A DNA stretch of 64,000 bases from Durusdinium trenchii (lineage: Eukaryota; Sar; Dinophyceae; Suessiales; Symbiodiniaceae). The position numbers and the translations under genes are program-made. The notes under the pieces are model-generated. The model worked only from the letters and a program-made list of their open reading frames with translations. It did not search any database and was not told the origin of the DNA. The number at the start of each line of letters is the position of its first letter. The stretch's first letter is position 1. Where the stretch lies: positions 66,102 through 130,101 of the forward strand of contig CAXAMN010027417.1 of the NCBI GenBank assembly GCA_963970005.1. Reading direction: 5' to 3'. Shown here in pieces: positions 56,884 through 64,000 of the stretch.

Positions 56884-57234
56884 GTGTGTGTGTTAACCCC
56901 TGTTTCGAAGGGAACTAATCATCTATTTCTCGTGTACTCTATTTCGCTGAGTTGCACCTTGTACAGCAGCAGCAGGGGGGTAGTGCACGACTGACAGACA
57001 CTACCCAACGAAGACACTGTCAGCTCGTGGTGAAGCAATGTGGGATGCCACATTGTGTACCTGCATCAATTTTTAAATTATGCTCCATGTTTCACCTATG
57101 TTCAAACATTCTGTTTTTCTGACCCTTCACTTTCTTTCCGTTGAATCAAGTCAAGTGCTAAGTATTCACTTAAAGGGCTAATGCTCACCGCGAATACTGA
57201 AGACAAGCTCCGCGGAGCAACCTTCTCAAGTGTG
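56884..57234 (+). other. Structured element copy B2 (near-identical to B1)
   Basis: Same order as B1, with stem 1 at 56978-56985 and 56999-57006, linker AACGAAGACA, and 3' hairpin CAATGTGG-GATG-CCACATTG at about 57036-57055. It differs from B1 by very few bases (AACTAACC/AACTAATC; loop GACG/GATG), and similarity stops abruptly after CTTCTCAAGTGTG. The offset from B1 is 1129 bp. Confidence 0.65.
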
Positions 57235-57702
57235 TGGGCGCGCGCGCCTGGGACCAGCATACCACAGTTGGCATGATCTCAACCCAGTGTTGCGAAGCTC
57301 ACCAATGATTTAGGAACATTGTTCATTTGGTTGCCCACGCAACTGCAGCCTGAGCAAGGTACTTGCCGTGCATCTTAGTTTCTGAGGCTCATGGACCTTG
57401 AATTTCGCCAGCTCTATGCTCACTGAGCTCCAGGCTGAGTCTGAGATGACATCAGAGAACCCCCTGCCAAGATATTGCAGGGCTTGGAGGCTCAATACTT
57501 TAGACTTGGTGACCTGGTTGTGGTAATTTTATACGTGATCTTGACATGTACTATACAACTTGGTGCGCTTCCTGGTGGACCCTTCCATGCCCATTTTTCG
57601 CCCATGTCTCAATGTCTCACCAGATCCACGGTCCGTTCCTTCTGATTCCTAAGATCCCGTTCAAGCCTTCGGGATTTGAAGCGAACAGGGACGACTGGGC
57701 CA

Positions 57703-60700
57703 CAGGCTGATCAGGCCGATGTTTACACCATATATTTGGAAGAAAGTCCGAGGTTCAGCCAAAGAAAGGTTTCGACAAGCTAGCCACAGAACTCATGTTC
57801 CCGGTCACTCCTTCGGGAGAAAGCTGCCTTGGTTCAGATCATTCAGCCTCGTGACGACCAGACGCACATTGCTTGGTGTGCTATTTTCGCAGGTCGTCCA
57901 CCTCTAAACCTCCAGCCGTAGCATGGACTCGCGTGCTAGTCGGTTGAATAGCCTCCGAGGCTTGCAGCGACATCAGAGCAAGTCTCGGCGACAGGATCCA
58001 GATCACACGTAGTGAAACATGCATTATTTTACAACAGTCTCCTGCATTTGGATGCAGCGGATGCGCATGTTTTGATTTGGCTGAGACTGAAACCGCAATA
58101 CAACAAACTTCACAAGCGTTGAATACTAGCAGGTTGTTTAGAGAAATTAGGTTCTCAAACAATAGGGAGCAGGCTGCAGAAAGAATGGACAACACGGGAG
58201 ACAGGTTCTATCCTATCCCAACCGCCCAAAAATCATCCAACATCTACACTCCCTGTAACTAACATGGAAGTGGAGAATGGCCCCTTGGAAGACCATTTTC
58301 CACTACAAACAGGTGGTGCCATTTTCCATGTTAGTTCCAGGGAGAGTATATCATGTTGCAGTGTTGTTACATACTTGTCTTTCGTTTACAAGTCCCACCC
58401 ACCGCGTTTTTTCTCCAATTGCTCCGTTCAACGCGGCGCCTTGGTCCGTAGCGGCCGAGACGCGGTGCCAACATGAAGGACTCACGCCAAGTCATTGTAC
58501 CCAGAGCTGTGGCAGAAAACTGTCAAGTGGGAATTGATGGCTAGAGTGGCTAGAGATAAAGGCACGAGCAGAAGAGGTCTTGGAAGTCACCACACTTCCT
58601 GCTAGGCAGCAAGGGAACTCGGGGTTTGTCATTCAATGTGGTGTCGGAAGTTGGGTAGCCACACCAAAAGAGCACAGGTTCGTTTTGGAAATCCAACTTT
58701 CCCCCTTTACTTCGCCATGGGATGCTCTTCAGTTGTTGGATACATTCCTCATCTTACAATGTTCCTTTTGATATTTTTTGATGCGTTCCTGATGGCCGTA
58801 CAATTCTTTCCCTCCCGCGCCAAGTGCTACAACTGGGTTGCTCATCGTGTGAATCAAAATTAGAGAGCTCGCCGATTCAAAAGGAACCGAGTTGCGCGAG
58901 TTGTGCTGTTTCAAGCTGCTTCGATTTGTTTGGTGTGGCTTTGGTCAGTGGCAAGTGGTCGATAGTACCTCATCGCGGTGTGATCATCCCTTTCTGCGTG
59001 CCTTGATCTACTGAGCTAGTGATAGTCTTTTCCACTGCGACCAGCTGCCAAACGGCTGAAGCAAAATTGCTGAGTGTTGGGCTGGGTGGATATCAACGAA
59101 GACCGGCTTCATATTCACTGAGCTTTGCTGGTTGCCAAAGCTGTTCATGTCCCAGAGAACTTTTCTGAGTCTTTGACTTGCTGATGTGTTCAAGGACCCT
59201 GAGATGGTTTACAAGTTCATTGATTTATGTACACAATCCACAGACTCAGCCAAGACGCGTTTGTTATCACGCCAATTGCCTTCCCCATAGCAACGCCCTA
59301 AGCGTCACTGAGGTGCTCTCCTACCATGTGCCACCACCGGTGGACGCCTCAGGGCTGCGGACCTGTGGGGCGCTCTTGATAGTAGTAATGCCCTTTGCTC
59401 CGTTCGTGGCGATGCCAGGAGCCCCGATCGTAGCGTCCTTGCTCCAAGTAGCGATGCACCCTGCTCCTAGTAGCTTCTTGGCAAGTTGGCTAGCTCAGGT
59501 TTTTTGAAAGTACTTGAACTATCTTGAATCCTGGCTTTTCCAAGAACTGCTGAACCAGGCAGTCAACAGCACAAGCGTCAAATATCACTTTGTCTTTGAT
59601 GAGCGACTGAGGTGCCGATCATGCTCGGAGCCTTCAAACTTTTCTCTACTGCAATTTGGGTGCCGGACCCAGATTGGACCATACCGAAATTGGCGGTAGT
59701 CTTAGTCGAATTGGTGGGCCGTGTGGGTACGAAAGTTCAGGGTGAAGTTTTTAAGAGTGATGTGAGTAGCCGTTGGTTTGCGTTCATCTTCTTCAGCCCC
59801 GTTGACTCGGTTCAGGCTGACAGCGCCCTGTCTCAACCTTGACTCCAAACGATTCCGCACCTTGCATTACATAAGCCCAAGCCAGGCACAGCTGACGGTA
59901 GCAATGTCCATGTCAGCATGACAGGTCCACCCGTTGGAAGTTGGAGACTGCAAGCTAGGACCTCGGAGAAAGGCAACAGAAAGCAACACAGACAACCACG
60001 TACGTACATCAACTTGTCTTGCCGGTCGGCAACGGCGACATGCAGATTTCTTGTGCACACAAGTCGGCGCTACGAACGGGTTGGCTCATGCATGAACCAA
60101 GCGCCTGTGAAGCTCGACATTGTCGTCTAAGGGTCTAACCTGCTTGTGCCGCGCACACTGTCAGTTCCATGCCGCGTTCAAGCAACCTTTCGCTTATCAT
60201 AATCTTGCAAGCTGGCCACAAGGCAGCTCAAAGACTGATTGTTGCAAATCTTTGTCACACATATCCACACATATCCACACCTATCCCCATCTTTTGCCGC
60301 AGTTGCTCAGGGCTCCTCTCTCAAAACTGACACCAAAGTGTTTCACACCACTTCACCTCTCGGATCCTTTCCGAGCATTGGAAGGCTTTCTAAGAGAAAA
60401 GCACCCTTTCCTTTTCCACGTCTTTTTTTGGGTCCAGTGCAGGTGCCACCCCTGTTCGGCTTTGCGGGCTTTTTAATCGGCAGCCTCTACTGGTGGCCTA
60501 AGCCTCAGGGATGAGATGGGCACATTTTGGAGCTGGCAGCTTTTGGCTGGCGGTTTCTTGTTGAATGAGGGAATTTTATGGAAGTCCTTACTTTTCTTTG
60601 CTATGGAAGAATTTCCACCGAGATAATGAGGCTTTTGGTGGACAGGCAGGCACAGCGCAAGGTCGATTCCTCACCGCTTGGGGCCCTTGGGAGCCCCGAT

Positions 60701-63610
60701 CGTAGCGTCCTTGCTCCTAGTAGTATGGCCAGGAGCCCCTAGGGCGCTTGGGGCCTAGGATCGATGACTTCTTGGAGATTCCAGAGGCGAAGCGCTGCCC
60801 GCGTCGGCCCCCAGCTGAAGGCAATTGCTATGGCTATGGCAGCCACTATGAGAGCCGCGATGGAGTTAAAATATGTTGAAATAGCATTCATGGCGTCGCA
60901 TTTGCAGCGAGCATGTTGTCGCGGACATGTTCCGGGTTTGCTCAACTGTCATTGCATGTCGCAGGGTCCCAGGTGGTTGCTCGAAGTTGTTTTGTGATGT
61001 TCTCAGTGGATTCAATTCGCACATTGTGCAATTACTTTCTGCACTCGTTTTCGGGGCCTCATCGCGAAGTTCCAAGCTTCGGAATACCATAGTGGCATAT
61101 GGTGGCCTGCTTCCAGTGACCAGGTCTCTCCTCCAGACATTTGCAGCTGTGACACTTTTTGCCAGAGACTTGTGGGGTTGGACAGGTTGGAGCTCGGCCA
61201 TTTCTGGAGCAGATGTTGAAGTGTCATGCAAGTTGAGCTCTCATGTGAGAGGAGATGTGCAACAACTTAGTTCGGACGAATCATATTGTCACTGCCCACG
61301 CCTTTTTGGTGACGCATGTTAGGCTGGAAACTATGCGGCGAGTGGCTTCCTGTCTTCCAACCACCTGGGAGTAGGCAGGGCATGCAAGACAAACTTTAGA
61401 GACACAGATCAGCCATGTTTTGCCTGCGAGCTCGTTTCTTGTGTGGATTCTTTGTGGGGATCTGTGGGGTGAAAGAGAACTATATACTTCAGCATGTTTC
61501 CCCGCAGCTTCTTCCACGAATGAAGGAATCGCAAGGATTCAAACCTAGCTCTTCTGCAAGAAATTATGTTGTTCAATTATAATTCCGGCATGAGTTATGC
61601 AGGAAGATCACAGCAAGATCTGGTACCAAAGGACTGGCTGAACAATGCACTACCAAAATCTTGCTGGAGGGCTTTGCCATCAACTGAGTGAGAGATGGCA
61701 TCTACACAATGTTGATTTCCAGCATTTGCGGAACCAAGCAATATTAATATATTTGTCAAGGCCAACTCTGGATCTCAAGAGATCTCAAGACCTTTTTCGG
61801 TGTTGCAAGCGACTTGCCATCCTGCGGCATAGAGACCGCCATGGGCTACAGCACAGAGAAAGGTGGAGGCACTGTGGGCACTTGACCTGCCTCGCTTTGG
61901 GCGGGAACGTGTTTAATATCTTTGCTGGTTGGCAGAATGTTGAAAGCCTAGTTCTCCCTATGTTCTTGCAATGCTTGCACATGCAGGTCTGTCCAATTGG
62001 AATGAACAAGCTGTCCATGCTGTAGGAGAGATGGATTGGCTTTGATTTGTTCACCCGCCAAGTCTGTTGGCCAATAACCTTCTTGCAACATGGTGAATCC
62101 CCGTGGATTTGATCAATGTAAAGGAGTTTGATGGGTATCGCAAGACTTCTCAGGCCGCCGGCGCGGCAAAGGCAGCAAGGGTGGCAAAGCTGAAGGTGGT
62201 AAGGGCAAGGCCTGGGATGCTGCCCAGAACTCGGGTGCCATTAAGTACACCCTGGAAGATTCTTGACAGTTTTCATTGTGCATGCAGAAGTGAATGTTTG
62301 ATGAATGACTACTAGCAACAAGAAGCTACTAGGTTGGAGACCATCGCTATTAGGTTGGAGGCCATCGCTACTAGCAACAAGAAACTACTAATAATAAGTG
62401 CATCGCTACGATCTTGCTTCCTCCTAGGACTTAACACGTCTTCGGCCGCAGCGGGTTGTTGAAGCCTTTCCACATCTCAGTGTGGCTGCAGATTGGCCAG
62501 AGTCACGACCACCACGCTCTGGACGCTTGGTCTGATTTGCCCATGTTTGCCCTCACCAATGACAAGGAAGGCAAATGGATGAAATCGGCTGAAAATAGAT
62601 GCTAACATGGAAAGAAAGTCGTGTTTGGCTACCCAGCCCCAAATCACAAAGTAAAATTGGGTGATGTGCCTGGTCCCTGCGGAGTACGAGGGTGTCAATG
62701 CGGGAAGGGCCCAACAAGTTCTTTGGTTTGTGTTTCAGTCCCGTTCAAGGGGTGTTGTTTCACCATTGTGGTAGTGAGAGGTCACTCTTCCTCAATGGTT
62801 CACACATTTTGAATTTGGAAGATGCCCTGATAAAGCCTGTTTCTCATCCAACATGCATCCGGACAGAGTCCTGATTGAATGATATTGGCCAAGCTGGTGT
62901 TGTCAGACCCTGGCCATCCTGCCATGCCATGTCCAAAACCAAAGGGAAGGCCTCTTCAGGCACCATCCGCAGGCCTCGTTCCTGTCATGTTTGAGGCTCG
63001 GCGTTTTATTTGCCCTTGATTTGGAGCCTTTGCCGCATGAAGCTTCGTTTTGCGACCCAGCGTCCAGCGTCAAAAGGAGTTTGGCGCTTGGGCACTTGCA
63101 TACACTATTTGATATGATATGATCATATTGCAACGGCACAGAACAGCACGATTTTAAGTTCTTGACAGTGTATGTATGCCATGCTTCGGGGCACCTCATC
63201 AAGCTAAAGGAGGCCCTCGATGATGGCTTTCTGGCTTTGAGTTGCTTCCTTTCATTTGACAAATCAGGAGTGCGCTGCTGCCATCCGAAAGCGGCGATGG
63301 TGATCCAACATCAGATTTAGCAGTCCAGCAGCTGAACAGTCTCGGGGATGAGAAGCCTAGCTCATATTATCCAAAGTCACCAGGTTGATCAGAAACTGCA
63401 AGCATGAACCTAATAGCGATGCCCTCCAAACTATTAGCGATGGCCTCCAACCTAGTAGCATTGGAAGCCTCGTTCATGAAAGCGAATTACCGTTTTTGAC
63501 TAAGGAAGCATTTCTCATCCAGACGTCGAGCAGGTCTTTTGGACGTGTGGCAGGCGAATTCTCAGAAGAGTCGCGTAAGGTCATATCAGATTGGAACGGG
63601 AAGAGGAAAT
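57703..63610 (+). CDS. Unrecognised multi-exon gene(s)
   Basis: Protein-like segments in order: 57703-57775 (ADQADVYTIYLEESPRFSQR), 57923-58010 (MDSRASRLNSLRGLQRHQSK, possible start), 58264-58340 (MEVENGPLEDHFPLQTGGAI), 58560-58700 (ARAEEVLEVTTLPARQQGNS), 59180-59270 (DVFKDPEMVYKFIDLCTQST), 59305-59370 (TEVLSYHVPPPVDASGLRTC), 59680-59755 (KLAVVLVELVGRVGTKVQGE), 59893-59975 (ADGSNVHVSMTGPPVGSWRL) and 60764-60878 (DDFLEIPEAKRCPRRPPAEG, NCYGYGSHYESRDG). Later ones are 61770-61860 (TFFGVASDLPSCGIETAMGY), 62156-62270 (GKGSKGGKAEGGKGKAWDAA), 62495-62600 (GQSHDHHALDAWSDLPMFAL), 63200-63245 (HLIKLKEALDDGFLALS), 63269-63384 (SALLPSESGDGDPTSDLAVQ) and 63507-63590 (EAFLIQTSSRSFGRVAGEFS). No family is recognised; phase was not proven throughout, and more than one gene is possible. 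Confidence 0.42.
59384..59485. repeat. Dispersed modular repeat, reverse orientation
   Basis: ATGCCCTTTGCTCCGTTCGT, GGCGATGCCAGGAGCCCCGA, TCGTAGCGTCCTTGCTCCAA and CTCCTAGTAGCTTCTTGGC; GAGCCCCGATCGTAGCGTCC is shared with 60691. Confidence 0.82.
62308..62412. repeat. Composite of both repeat families
   Basis: TACTAGCAACAAGAAGCTAC, TAGGTTGGAGACCATCGCTA, TTAGGTTGGAGGCCATCGCT and ACTAGCAACAAGAAACTACT stand in one row, the clearest link between the 21-bp unit and the GCTACTAG unit. Confidence 0.88.
63405..63470. repeat. Reverse 21-bp units
   Basis: CCTAATAGCGATGCCCTCCA, AACTATTAGCGATGGCCTCC and AACCTAGTAGCATTGG are three reverse-complement units of the 21-bp repeat. Confidence 0.85.
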
Positions 63611-64000
63611 AATACAACCACAACTTCTTCCACGTTACCTGGTGTTTGTGCATGCGTGTTGGGTTGAGTTGGAAGTTGTAGCCATGGGGCTAGGCCAAGC
63701 AGATTGACTGGTGCGACTTCAGTGTTTGAACTGTAAACATCAAGATTGCTTGGCACTGTCGCATAAACGAGCACCAGACATCTTAAAAGGTCACGATGCT
63801 TCAGATACCTGTTGTAAACACTTGCAGGGGTCAGATTGCACAGAGACACACAGAACATAAACAAGAGCAAGCCGGAGCAACCCGAGGGAGGCACGATGAG
63901 TCGATGAGTTCACAGGTTTGACTCGATGAAACGAAAGTGTGATAATCGGGAGCATCAGGAACAGGAGAGAAATGAGTTGGAGCAGGAAGATTGGCATGGT

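Noticed and set aside
53693-57234. HDV-like, hammerhead or twister self-cleaving ribozyme
   Set aside because: The pseudoknot lacks the P3/P4 arrangement of HDV ribozymes and the conserved core bases of hammerhead (CUGANGA...GAAA) or twister; no cleavage-site logic is visible.
60927-61322. 131-codon + strand ORF
   Set aside because: Long for this window, but composition is mixed, competing frames are equally open and no motif or splice border supports it.
61645-62025. 126-codon + strand ORF
   Set aside because: A different frame over part of it (TFFGVASDLPSCGIETAMGY) looks more like protein, so the ATG-to-stop ORF is probably chance.
1-64000. Dinoflagellate spliced-leader relics, tRNA or rRNA genes, CRISPR arrays
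   Set aside because: I looked for the CCATTTTGGCTCAAG core of the 22-nt spliced leader on both strands, for tRNA B-box-like GGTTCGANNCC with an upstream A box, and for spaced direct repeats of CRISPR type. None was convincing by eye.

Overview
The window looks like nuclear DNA of a dinoflagellate, possibly from the Suessiales (inference). Coding sequence is cut into many short exons, several under 35 nt. Many introns start with GC, and two appear to start with GA, yet they end in AG followed by G. Introns and spacers are filled with short modular repeats. Every exon I can support lies on the + strand, which fits the unidirectional gene arrays known in dinoflagellates. I assembled the gene models by eye from conserved family motifs and reading-frame phase, so exon edges are inferences unless stated otherwise. 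Most complete ATG-to-stop ORFs in this DNA are chance readings.

Layout. (1) 1298-17873: an XPG/ERCC5-type DNA-repair endonuclease with N and I nuclease domains, a long acidic spacer and all expected metal-binding acidic residues; its largest intron (about 10.2-13.0 kb, perhaps to 14.6 kb) is built of tandem arrays. (2) about 19.4-23.2 kb: an unrecognised gene with an RGG/RG-rich exon. (3) 24397-31374: an unrecognised alanine-rich helical gene with a Ser/Thr/Pro/Ala-rich tail; a 1-kb array of 21-bp units lies inside it and reads in frame into one exon as leucine heptads. (4) 31861-36998: a CLK/LAMMER-type protein kinase. (5) 38.1-39.6 kb: weak exon candidates. (6) about 40.8-45.6 kb: an unrecognised, probably membrane-associated protein. 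(7) about 46.1-53.5 kb: unrecognised exons. (8) 53.7-57.2 kb: a cluster of five structured elements. (9) about 57.7-63.6 kb: another unrecognised multi-exon gene.

The most unusual content is the 53.7-57.2 kb cluster. Three sequence families (A, B, C; five copies) share unpaired motifs such as AACGAA and GTACCTGC, while their stem sequences differ completely yet remain complementary. Each copy can fold into an H-type pseudoknot followed by a short hairpin. I do not recognise this as a known RNA class. A second theme is a modular repeat vocabulary (a 21-bp TTGGAGGCCATCGCT unit and a palindromic GCTACTAGTAGC-cored unit) scattered at about twenty places in both orientations.

The recognisable genes (DNA excision repair, a splicing-type kinase, an RG-rich probable RNA binder) are housekeeping nuclear functions; I see no metabolic pathway or operon logic linking them.
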